Positions 29,415-37,289 of a stretch of DNA of 64,000 nt are shown piece after piece. This DNA comes from Gluconacetobacter aggeris. Its GTDB lineage: Bacteria > Pseudomonadota > Alphaproteobacteria > Acetobacterales > Acetobacteraceae. Location: positions 62,001 to 126,000 of the forward strand of contig NZ_JABEQD010000006.1 in the NCBI RefSeq assembly GCF_014174395.1, in the 5' to 3' direction. The translations under genes and the position numbers were made by a program. The notes beneath the pieces were generated by a model. The model worked only from the letters and a program-made list of their open reading frames with translations, had not been told where the DNA came from and did no database searches. Each line of letters starts with the position of its first letter. The first letter of the stretch is position 1.

Positions 29415-29442
29415 GTTATAGGGGTCTGCTCCATATGGGCAA
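29415..29442 (-). promoter_or_regulatory. Candidate sigma-70-type promoter of the amine oxidase operon
   Basis: On the minus strand ttgccc (29442-29437) and tataac (29420-29415) are separated by 16 bases, a good match to a -35/-10 pair. Transcription would start near 29408, giving a leader of about 86 bases before the amine oxidase ATG. Confidence 0.4.
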
Positions 29443-29620
29443 TGACATGATCCCCCTGTCGTAACGATTTGTTAAGCACCCTCCATACCCTTGCGGCGAA
29501 AAATCATTTGTTTCCCAGACCTTTCCGGCCTCGAAAAAAAATCGTCCGCGGCAGGGCGCGATTTGAATACAACTTTGAAACAAAAAAAATCGTTACAATA
29601 TGTCCATGAAACCAGATGGG

Positions 29621-31063
29621 TCAGGAATCCTGCCGCATAATCGGCGGCATGAGGTCCGGCGGCATCGGGCTGACATAGGGGCGTTCGGCCAGCCGCGCGG
29701 CGTGGTCCCGCCGGGCCCGCGCCAGCAACTCGGGGTCGGACAGCACATCCACCGCCGTCGCCGCCATCACCTTGGCAACATGGACCATGCCCTTGTGGGC
29801 GACCGACGATTTGCCCTGCGCCGTCATCTGCCACGAATGCAGCGCCGTGCCGATGGCACAGGTCGCGCCGAACGCCTGGACGGTCGGCACCGTCCAGCTG
29901 ACATCCCCCACATCGGTCGACCCCAGCAGAATCGGCCCGACCGGCGACGGATAGGGCAGGACGACATCGCATAGCGGCCTGTCGGCCGCGGGCGGCAGCC
30001 CCACCAGGCGGAATGCCGCCACAATGTCCTCCTGCGTGAAGGTCTTCTGCATCTCCCGGCCGAAGGCACGATCCGCCGCGTCGAACGGCGGCGGCCCCAG
30101 CCGTTCCAGATTGGCCTGCATCGCCGCTTCCAGCGGCGGATTGGGCAGCAGATTCGCCATGCCGCTGACCACTTCGCATTCGACCCGGGTTTCGGTCATC
30201 ATCGCGGCCCCCTCGGCCACGCGGCGCACACGCTCGGCCAGCGCCAGCATGTCGTCCAGTTCCGCCGCGCGGACGGTATAGCGGATGACCACCCGCGACT
30301 GGACCACATTGGGCGCGGCACCCCCTGCGTCCTGATAGGCGTAATGGATGCGCGAACTCGGCAGCATATGCTCGCGCAGGTAGTTCACCCCGATATTCAT
30401 CAATTCCGCAGCATCCAGCGCCGAGCGGCCCAGATGGGGCGCCGCCGCCGCATGGGCGGAGCGCCCGATGAAGGTGAAATCCAGGCGCATGTTGGCCAGC
30501 GCCGCTGGCGGAAAGACCGTGGCGAAGGCAAAGGGATGCCATGAAATCGCGACATCCACGTCGTCGAACACGCCGGCCCGCACCATGAAGCCCTTGCCGG
30601 CTCCCCCCTCCTCGGCCGGGCAGCCATAATAGCGCACCCGGCCCGGCATCCCGGTCTCGGCCAGCCAGTCCTTCAGCGCCGCCGCCGCCAGAAGCGACGC
30701 CGAACCCAGCAGATTATGCCCGCAGGCATGCCCGTTGCCGTCGCCGTCCAGGGGCTGGTGAACCATCGCCCCCGCCTGCTGGCTCAGGCCCGGCAGCGCG
30801 TCATATTCGCCCAGAAAGGCAATCACCGGCCCGCCTTCCCCGGCCTCGCCCATGATCGCGGTCGGCAGCCCCGCCACATCGCGGGTCACGCGAAAGCCTT
30901 CCTGCTCCAGGGCCGCGTCATGCAGCGCGACCGAGCGGAATTCACCGAAATTCAGCTCCGGCACCGCCCATACCGCATCGCTCAATGCGATCAGCGGCGC
31001 CTTGCGCGCCTCGACGCATTCCCAGATCCGCGCGCTGTTTCGCATCGCCCGTTCCCAACCCAT
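29621..31063 (-). CDS. M20-family amidohydrolase (AbgB-like)
   Basis: A 480-residue metallo-amidohydrolase of the M20D type related to p-aminobenzoyl-glutamate hydrolase AbgB. Metal-site stretches are GNGHACGHNLLG, CPAEEGGAGKGFM and ISWHPF; the dimerisation domain includes FIGRSAHAAAAPHLGRSALDA. It should cut an amide bond in an N-acylated amino acid or related compound in the cytoplasm; no signal peptide is seen. Start at 31063 is the longest; the ATG at 31045 has a better purine-rich site (GGGAACGG) and is also likely. It lies on the same strand as the alcohol dehydrogenase, 71 bp downstream. Confidence 0.9.
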   Translation of the reverse strand: MGWERAMRNSARIWECVEARKAPLIALSDAVWAVPELNFGEFRSVALHDAALEQEGFRVTRDVAGLPTAIMGEAGEGGPVIAFLGEYDALPGLSQQAGAMVHQPLDGDGNGHACGHNLLGSASLLAAAALKDWLAETGMPGRVRYYGCPAEEGGAGKGFMVRAGVFDDVDVAISWHPFAFATVFPPAALANMRLDFTFIGRSAHAAAAPHLGRSALDAAELMNIGVNYLREHMLPSSRIHYAYQDAGGAAPNVVQSRVVIRYTVRAAELDDMLALAERVRRVAEGAAMMTETRVECEVVSGMANLLPNPPLEAAMQANLERLGPPPFDAADRAFGREMQKTFTQEDIVAAFRLVGLPPAADRPLCDVVLPYPSPVGPILLGSTDVGDVSWTVPTVQAFGATCAIGTALHSWQMTAQGKSSVAHKGMVHVAKVMAATAVDVLSDPELLARARRDHAARLAERPYVSPMPPDLMPPIMRQDS

Positions 31064-31134
31064 CCATCCGTGATGGAGGAGTCATAGCCCATAACGACAC
31101 CACCCCACCATGGTCCCGTCAGGGCACGGCGCGC

Positions 31135-32163
31135 TCAATCCCGCAGATCGAGCACCTTGCGTCCATGCACGTTACCGGTCTCGAGATCGGCGAAGATCTG
31201 GTTGATGTTCTCCAGCCGGTCGGGCTCGATGACCGTCTTGACCTTGCCGTCGGCGAAGAAGGACAAGGCTTCGATCATGTCCAGCCGCGTGCCGACGATC
31301 GAACCGCGCACCGTGGTCCCGGCCATCACCATGTCGAAGATGGAAATCGGGAATTCCCCCGGCGGCAGGCCATTCAGCACGATCGTCCCACCCCGCCGGG
31401 CAAAGCCCATCGCCTGCGCGAAGGCCGAGCGCGAGACCGCCGTGACCAGCGTGCCATGCGCGCCGCCCACCTGCGACTGGATATAGGGCGCGGGATCGAC
31501 CGAGCGCGCATTCACGGTCAGCGCCGCCCCCAGCACCTTGGCCGTCTGCAGCTTCTCGTCGTCGATATCGATGGCAATGACGTTCAGGCCCATGGCGACG
31601 CCATACTGCACCGCCATCTGGCCCAGCCCGCCAACCCCCGACACCGCGACCCACTGGCCGGCCCTCGTGTCGGTCATCTTCAGGCCCTTGTAGACCGTCA
31701 GCCCGGCGCACAGCACCGGCGCGACCTGCAACGGGTCGATGGTCTTCGGCAGGTGGGCCACGTAATTGGGGTCGGCCACCACATATTCGGCGAAGCACCC
31801 GTTGACGGTATAACCCGTATCGTCCTGCGTCGGGCACAGCGTCTCCCACCCGCCCAGGCAGTGCTCGCAATGGCCGCAGGCCGAATACAGCCACGGCACG
31901 CCGACCATGTCGCCTTTCTTCACCCATTTGACGGCATCGCCCACGGCCACCACATGCCCGACGCCCTCATGCCCCGGCACGAAGGGCGGCTTCGGCTTCA
32001 CGGGCCAGTCGCCACGGGCAGCATGCAGGTCGGTGTGACACACACCGCACGCATCCAGCCGGACCAGGATCTGGTCCGGGCGGATGGTCGGAATATCCAG
32101 TTCCTCGATCGTCAGCGGTTTGCCGAATTCACGGACGACGGCAGCCTTCATCTTTCCGGTCAT
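31135..32163 (-). CDS. adhP: Zinc-dependent NAD(P) alcohol dehydrogenase (AdhP type)
   Basis: A 342-residue medium-chain dehydrogenase. Catalytic zinc ligands are in DACGVCHTDLH and VPGHEGVGHV; the structural zinc site is CGHCEHCLGGWETLC; the cofactor site is VSGVGGLGQMAVQYG. Length and sequence match the AdhP/AdhA propanol-preferring group that interconverts ethanol and acetaldehyde in the cytoplasm. The ATG at 32163 has GAGGA six bases upstream; in-frame ATGs further up lack this. A possible FNR-type box lies 78-91 bp upstream. Confidence 0.94.
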   Translation of the reverse strand: MTGKMKAAVVREFGKPLTIEELDIPTIRPDQILVRLDACGVCHTDLHAARGDWPVKPKPPFVPGHEGVGHVVAVGDAVKWVKKGDMVGVPWLYSACGHCEHCLGGWETLCPTQDDTGYTVNGCFAEYVVADPNYVAHLPKTIDPLQVAPVLCAGLTVYKGLKMTDTRAGQWVAVSGVGGLGQMAVQYGVAMGLNVIAIDIDDEKLQTAKVLGAALTVNARSVDPAPYIQSQVGGAHGTLVTAVSRSAFAQAMGFARRGGTIVLNGLPPGEFPISIFDMVMAGTTVRGSIVGTRLDMIEALSFFADGKVKTVIEPDRLENINQIFADLETGNVHGRKVLDLRD

Positions 32164-32240
32164 GCTCGTTCCTCGCATTGCATGGGGCGGCGCGCGAGGC
32201 GCCTTGTCCGCCATGCTAACCCACCCGCGGCCGGAGGGAC

Positions 32241-32254
32241 GTGATCTACGTCAA
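32241..32254. promoter_or_regulatory. FNR/FixK-like box upstream of adhP
   Basis: gtgatctacgtcaa resembles the FNR-family site ttgat-n4-atcaa in both half-sites, with two or three mismatches. It lies in the 308-bp divergent gap between adhP (start 32163) and the phospholipase-like gene (start 32472). If real, it would make adhP respond to low oxygen or nitric oxide. Nothing else is recognised in this gap. Confidence 0.33.
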
Positions 32255-32471
32255 CACCAATGCTTCGGCCTGGGCCCGCACTGTCGTCAGGAATTCACGC
32301 TCTTCCGCTTCCGTTCCATTCTGGCCAATGACCGGACGACGCCTTATAGAACGAAGGCCGACCGCCGGGGCCGCCGCCGGACGGCAATGGCGCGGGGGAA
32401 GATCGTCCCGCACGATCGGTTCGCCCCATGCTCCGGCCACCAAACCGACATCAGCAGGATACGCGCCCGGT

Positions 32472-34121
32472 ATGATTCACCCCCATCCTGTCCGCCTCGC
32501 CAGCGCCATGGTGGCCCTGCTGGCCACCATGCCCGCCATGGCCGCCCCAATGCAGAGCGCACCGGCGACAGAGACAGCGACACCGATCAGGCATCTGATC
32601 GTCGTGTATGACGAGAACGTCTCGTTCGACCATTACTTCGCCACCTATCCGCAGGCCGCCAACCCGCCCGGCGAGCCCGCCTTCACGGCACGGCCCGACA
32701 CGCCGGCGGCCAATACGCTGATCACGGCGGGGCTGCTGACCGGCAATCCCAATGCCGGCCCCGCCAACGGCCCCGGCGCCAGCCTGCCCTTCCGCCTGGA
32801 CCGCACCCAGGCCGCCACCGCCGACCAGAACCACGCCTACACCGCCGAACAGATGGCCTATCATGGCGGCAAGGCCGACCTGTTCCCTCTCCATACCGGG
32901 CGCGGCACGCCCGGCGGCGTCGGTGCCTTCGCCACGCGCGGCCAGGTGATGGGCTATTTCGACGGCAACACCGTCACCGCCCTGTGGCAATATGCCCAGC
33001 ATTTCGCGATGAGCGACGCCACCTATACCGACACGTACGGCCCCTCCACCCCCGGCGCGCTGGAAGTGGTCTCCGGCCAGACCGGCGGCATGCAGATCGT
33101 CAGGACCACGCAGAAACCGGCCACCAGGCACGCCGCCACCCCTTATATCGCCGACGGCCAGGGCGGCTGGACGATGATCAACGATATCGATCCCGCCTAT
33201 GATGTCTGCTCGGTGCCCGGCAACCAGGTCACGATGCGCGGACGCAATATCGGCGACCTGCTGAACCAGGCCGGCATCACCTGGGGCGGCTTCATGGGCG
33301 GCTTCGACCTGGGCACGCGCAACCCGAACGGCACGAGCGGATGCGCGCGCTCCACCCCCTCCCCCGTGGTGGGCGAGACGATCACCGACTACATCCCCCA
33401 CCATAACTGGTTCCAGTACTATCCCAGCACCGCCAACCCGACCCACGCCCGCCCCGGTTCGGTCGCCGCCATCGGCCACACCTTCGCGGCCGACGGAGTC
33501 ACGCGCGATCCGGCCAATCATGAATATGATCTGCACGACTTCACCGCCGCCCTGCGCGCCGGCTACCTGCCTGCCGTCTCGTTCCTCAAGCTTCCAGCCT
33601 ACCAGGATGGTCATGCCGGCTATTCCGACCCGCTGGACGAACAGCAGGGCCTGGTCCAGATCGTCAATATGGTGCAGCAGCGGCCGGAATGGCGCGACAC
33701 CGCCATCATCATCGCCTGGGACGATTCCGATGGCTGGTACGACCACGCCTTCGTCCCCCCCACCCATTCCTCAAGCGACCCGGAGGCCGACCAGTTGGAC
33801 GGCCCGGGCCGCTGCGGCAGCGCCCCCCGCCCGATGGGCGTCGATGGCCGCCCCGTCAACGGCCGCTGCGGCCCCGGCACCCGCATCCCGCTGCTGGTCG
33901 TCTCGCCCTGGGCAAGGACCAACCATGTCAGCCACGTCCTGCTGACCCAAAGCTCGGTCGCCCGCTTCATCGAGGATAACTGGCTGCACGGCGCGCGCCT
34001 CGGCGGCGGCTCCTTCGACGCCGACGCCGCCGACCTGCGCGACCTGTTCGATTTCACCCAGCCGCCCCGGACCGGCCGCCTGCTGCTGAATCCTCGGACC
34101 GGCGAGCCGGTTGCGCATTAG
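32472..34121 (+). CDS. Exported phospholipase C / acid phosphatase-like phosphoesterase
   Basis: A 549-residue exported enzyme with signal peptide (MIHPHPVRLASAMVALLATM, then PAMA). The core IRHLIVVYDENVSFDHYFATY carries the metal-binding N-x-S-F-D-H-Y-F motif of the phospholipase C/AcpA superfamily. Later motifs are HNWFQYY, SFLKLPAYQDGHAGYSDP and IIIAWDDSDGWYDH. It should hydrolyse a phosphomonoester or phosphodiester in the periplasm. The ATG at 32472 was picked because it starts the signal peptide; 77 upstream in-frame codons read as non-coding. It precedes a diheme peroxidase gene by 111 bp. Confidence 0.9.
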   Translation: MIHPHPVRLASAMVALLATMPAMAAPMQSAPATETATPIRHLIVVYDENVSFDHYFATYPQAANPPGEPAFTARPDTPAANTLITAGLLTGNPNAGPANGPGASLPFRLDRTQAATADQNHAYTAEQMAYHGGKADLFPLHTGRGTPGGVGAFATRGQVMGYFDGNTVTALWQYAQHFAMSDATYTDTYGPSTPGALEVVSGQTGGMQIVRTTQKPATRHAATPYIADGQGGWTMINDIDPAYDVCSVPGNQVTMRGRNIGDLLNQAGITWGGFMGGFDLGTRNPNGTSGCARSTPSPVVGETITDYIPHHNWFQYYPSTANPTHARPGSVAAIGHTFAADGVTRDPANHEYDLHDFTAALRAGYLPAVSFLKLPAYQDGHAGYSDPLDEQQGLVQIVNMVQQRPEWRDTAIIIAWDDSDGWYDHAFVPPTHSSSDPEADQLDGPGRCGSAPRPMGVDGRPVNGRCGPGTRIPLLVVSPWARTNHVSHVLLTQSSVARFIEDNWLHGARLGGGSFDADAADLRDLFDFTQPPRTGRLLLNPRTGEPVAH

Positions 34122-34134
34122 GAACGTGGGTTAT

Positions 34135-34177
34135 GCAGGGCTCTGCCCTGCACCCGGAAGGGGACAGTCGTCCCCTT
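34135..34177. repeat. Two tandem GC hairpins after the phosphoesterase gene
   Basis: The first (34135-34151) is gcagggc-tct-gccctgc, 7-bp stem. The second (34158-34177) is aaggggac-agtc-gtcccctt, 8-bp stem. They lie between two rightward genes and could end transcription or protect a 3' end. No T-run follows. Confidence 0.5.
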
Positions 34178-34232
34178 CACCCCTTGGGGTTATGGACATC
34201 GCTAATTTCGAGAAATCTCTCGATATTGACAA

Positions 34233-35549
34233 ATGATTTTTAAGATATTCGTATTCCTGTCGCTTCTGGCCACACCGGCTCTCGCCGCCGGAACGCCATC
34301 GGCCGCCTGCCTGCCGACGCCCAACGGCAGCAACCCCTGCCCCGTCACGCTGCATCGCCCGCCCGCCGCCCCGCTCTCGGCCATGGCGCAAGTGGGGCGC
34401 AGCCTGTTCCACGATCCCGCCCTGTCCGGATCGGGGCGACAATCCTGCGCCTCCTGCCACGACCCCGCCCACCATTACGCGCCCGCCGGCTCCGCCGCCG
34501 TGGCGCTGGGCGGCACCAGCCTGACACGCGACGGACTGCGCGCGGTCCCCACCCTGACCTACCTCGAAACCCGCCCCGGCTTCAGCATCGGCCCCGATGA
34601 CGCCGAAACCGAATCCGCCGCCACGCCGTCGACCACCGCCATCGGCCCCCACGGCGCCAAGACCGCGCGGAACACCACCGCCTCCGCCACCAATCTGGTC
34701 CCGCAGGGCGGCCTGTTCTGGGACGGCCGCGCCGACACCCTGCAACAGCAGGCCGACGGCCCCCTCTTCAATCCCGACGAAATGGCCTCCAGCCGCGCCA
34801 TCGTCCTAGCCCGCCTGACAGGGGGCCTCTACGCCCCCATACTGCGCCGCCTGGGCGGCCCCGCCGTCGCCAGCTCGGACGATCTGCTGCTCTCCGAAGC
34901 CCTGTTCGCCATCGCGCGCTATCAGATCGAGGACCCGTCCTTCCACCCCTATGCCAGCCCGTTCGACGACTGGCTGGAAGGCCGCCGCCGCATGACGCCC
35001 GCGCAGCGCCGGGGCTATCTGCTGTTCAACGACCCGGCAAAGGGCAATTGCGCGGCCTGCCACCCCGACCGTCCAGGCCCCGACGGCACGCCCCCGCTCC
35101 TGACCGACCATCAGTTCGAGGCCCTGGGCGTGCCGCGCAACCGCGCCCTGTCCGCCAACCGCGACCCTTCATTCCACGATCTGGGCCTCTGCGGGCCGGT
35201 CCGCACCGACATGGCGACCCGCGCCGATCTGTGCGGCCTGTTCATCACACCGACCTTGCGCAACAGCGCCACCAGACATGCCTTTTTCCATAATGGCGTC
35301 TATCGCACGCTGGACCAGGTTCTGGATTTCTACATACTGCGCGACATCACTCCCGACCGGATCTACCCCAGGGATAGCGACGGCCAGGTCCTGCGATATG
35401 ACGACCTGCCGCTCCCCTACCACGCCAATCTCGACGTCACGGATGCACCCTTCGACCGCCACCCGGGCGACGCACCAGCCCTGACCCCGCGCGAACGGCA
35501 GGACATCATCGCCTTCCTCCACATGCTGACCGATCGGCCGGCACGCTGA
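34233..35549 (+). CDS. Diheme cytochrome c peroxidase / MauG family protein
   Basis: A 438-residue periplasmic protein with signal peptide (MIFKIFVFLSLLATPALA) and two heme sites, CASCH at residues 72-76 and CAACH at about 273-277. GRSLFHDPALSG, NLVPQGGLFWDGRADTLQQQ and FITPTLRNSATRHAFFHNGV are typical of bacterial diheme peroxidases and MauG relatives. It may remove hydrogen peroxide with electrons from cytochrome c, or modify a partner protein. It follows the exported phosphoesterase, a pairing worth noting. Cys26 and Cys36 in the mature N-terminus could form a disulfide. Confidence 0.92.
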   Translation: MIFKIFVFLSLLATPALAAGTPSAACLPTPNGSNPCPVTLHRPPAAPLSAMAQVGRSLFHDPALSGSGRQSCASCHDPAHHYAPAGSAAVALGGTSLTRDGLRAVPTLTYLETRPGFSIGPDDAETESAATPSTTAIGPHGAKTARNTTASATNLVPQGGLFWDGRADTLQQQADGPLFNPDEMASSRAIVLARLTGGLYAPILRRLGGPAVASSDDLLLSEALFAIARYQIEDPSFHPYASPFDDWLEGRRRMTPAQRRGYLLFNDPAKGNCAACHPDRPGPDGTPPLLTDHQFEALGVPRNRALSANRDPSFHDLGLCGPVRTDMATRADLCGLFITPTLRNSATRHAFFHNGVYRTLDQVLDFYILRDITPDRIYPRDSDGQVLRYDDLPLPYHANLDVTDAPFDRHPGDAPALTPRERQDIIAFLHMLTDRPAR

Positions 35550-35623
35550 GGGGCCAGCCCTGTCACGGGCGCGTGAGTTATTCTATCGTCCGTTCCATCG
35601 ACCCGCGAACAGAGAGACCGGCC

Positions 35624-35977
35624 ATGAATCCGATTACCCGCCTGCAACCCGAAACCCGCCTGTGCGGTGCAACGATCCATAACGGGCTGGTCTATCTGGC
35701 CGGACAGGTCGCCGATGATCCGTCGCAGGATGTCGCAGGGCAGATGACCGATATCCTGCATCAGGTCGATGCCCTGCTGGCCGAAGCCGGCACGGACAAG
35801 AGCCGCCTGCTGTCGGTCCAGATCTTCCTGGCCGACATGGACGATCTGGCGGACATGAACCGCGCCTGGGACAAATGGCTGGACCACGGCAACAAACCGG
35901 CCCGCGCGACCGTCGAGGCCCGTCTGGCCGACCCGGCCTGGCGCGTCGAGTTGACCGGCATCGCGGCATTGCCCTGA
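35624..35977 (+). CDS. Cytoplasmic RidA/YjgF-family protein
   Basis: A 117-residue member of the RidA superfamily with HNGLVYLAGQVADDP, VQIFLADMDDLADMNRAWDKW and the catalytic-type Arg in PARATVEARLAD. It has no signal peptide, in contrast to the exported paralogue at 26.8 kb. It should deaminate reactive enamine/imine intermediates made by PLP enzymes; ilvE is next to it but convergent. The ATG at 35624 has GAGAG seven bases upstream and was chosen over a GTG at 35573. Confidence 0.9.
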   Translation: MNPITRLQPETRLCGATIHNGLVYLAGQVADDPSQDVAGQMTDILHQVDALLAEAGTDKSRLLSVQIFLADMDDLADMNRAWDKWLDHGNKPARATVEARLADPAWRVELTGIAALP

Positions 35978-35990
35978 GCCGTGCGGGCTC

Positions 35991-36009
35991 CAAGGGGCTT
36001 CGCCCCTTG
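35991..36009. terminator. GC hairpin between convergent genes (first)
   Basis: caaggggc-ttc-gccccttg, a perfect 8-bp stem with a 3-base loop, 14 bp past the RidA stop. No T-run follows. Confidence 0.5.
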
Positions 36010-36018
36010 ACCCCGGCA

Positions 36019-36041
36019 GGGCGGGGCTGAAAACCCCGCCC
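36019..36041 (-). terminator. GC hairpin between convergent genes (second)
   Basis: gggcgggg and ccccgccc form a perfect 8-bp stem with a 7-base loop (ctgaaaa), 11 bp past the ilvE stop. On the minus strand the loop is T-rich, but no U-run follows the stem. Confidence 0.5.
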
Positions 36042-36051
36042 CTAATGTCAG

Positions 36052-37146
36052 TCAGTCGACGCGCTGAACCCAGCCATAGGGGTCCGGGCGCTGACCGCGC
36101 TGAATGCCGATCAGCGCATCGCGCAGCCCTTCCGTCACCGGATCGGCCCCATTGCCGGCACCGATCACGATCTCCCCGCGCTGTCCGCGGAAACGGCCGA
36201 TCGAGGTCACCACCGCCGCCGTGCCGCAGGCAAAAGCCTCCACCAGGCGTCCGCTGGCCGCGTCCTCATAGCATTGCTCGATGCTGTATCGTTCCTCGCG
36301 CACCGTCAGGCCCTTGTCGCGCGCCAGCGTCAGCAGCGCATCGCGGGTGATGCCGGGCAGGATCGTGCCGCCCAGCGGCGGCGTGACCAGCGTGCCGTCC
36401 TTCATGACGAAGAAGATGTTCATGCCGCCCATCTCCTCGATCCACCGATGCTCGGCGGCATCCAGGAACAGCACCTGGTCGCAGTTCTGCGCCTTCGCCT
36501 CGCGCTGGGCCAGCAGGCTGGCGGCATAATTGCCGCCGCACTTGGCCGCCCCCGTGCCGCCGGGGGCCGCGCGCGTATAATCCTCGGACACCCACACCGA
36601 CACCGCACCGCCGCTGAAATACGCGCCAACGGGCGAGGCGATGACGATGAACAGATATTCCGCCGAGGGCTTCACGCCCAGAAAGGCCTCGTTCGCGATC
36701 ATGAAGGGGCGCAGATACAGGCTGGCGCTCTCCCCCGACGGAATCCAGTCGCGATCGACCTTCACCAGTTCGCGCACCGCCTCCAGGAACAGTGCGTCGG
36801 GCAGCGGCGCCATGGCCATCCGCTCGGCCGACTGGTGGAAGCGACGGGCATTGGCATCGGGACGGAACATCACCACGCCGCCATCGGCGGCGCGATAGGC
36901 CTTCATGCCCTCGAAGATCTCCTGCGCGTAATGCAGCACCGCCGCGGCGGGATCGAGCGCGATCGGAGCCCGCGCCTCGATCGTCGGATTATGCCAGCCC
37001 TGCCCTTCCTTGTAGCGGATCACCGCCATGTGGTCGGTAAAGACGCGACCGAACCCCGGATTGGCCAGCAGTTCCGCACGCTGTGCGACCGATACCGGCG
37101 CGGGGTGCGGAATATGCGTGAAACGGAATTGATCGGCGCTATCCAT
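36052..37146 (-). CDS. ilvE: Branched-chain amino acid aminotransferase
   Basis: A 364-residue class IV PLP aminotransferase that makes or breaks down valine, leucine and isoleucine with glutamate and 2-oxoglutarate. The PLP lysine is in TGAAKCGGNYAASLLAQ; other family stretches are ALHY-like AAVLHYAQEIFEGMKAYR, LYLRPFMIANEAFLGVKPS and EEMGGMNIFFV. Length fits the longer BCAT branch of about 360 residues. Start ATG 37146; no operon partner. The gene is convergent with the RidA gene. Confidence 0.95.
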   Translation of the reverse strand: MDSADQFRFTHIPHPAPVSVAQRAELLANPGFGRVFTDHMAVIRYKEGQGWHNPTIEARAPIALDPAAAVLHYAQEIFEGMKAYRAADGGVVMFRPDANARRFHQSAERMAMAPLPDALFLEAVRELVKVDRDWIPSGESASLYLRPFMIANEAFLGVKPSAEYLFIVIASPVGAYFSGGAVSVWVSEDYTRAAPGGTGAAKCGGNYAASLLAQREAKAQNCDQVLFLDAAEHRWIEEMGGMNIFFVMKDGTLVTPPLGGTILPGITRDALLTLARDKGLTVREERYSIEQCYEDAASGRLVEAFACGTAAVVTSIGRFRGQRGEIVIGAGNGADPVTEGLRDALIGIQRGQRPDPYGWVQRVD

Positions 37147-37289
37147 GATCCTGCTCTCTCACGACGAAATGCTCCGTGCCGCATGCACGACGCAACAGGC
37201 ACGCGCCCCACGGCACGCCCAGACCGGCCAGAGTCCCCAGATCACGCGGCGCGTCAAGTCCGCGCCCCACGCATCAGGTCCGCGCGCGC

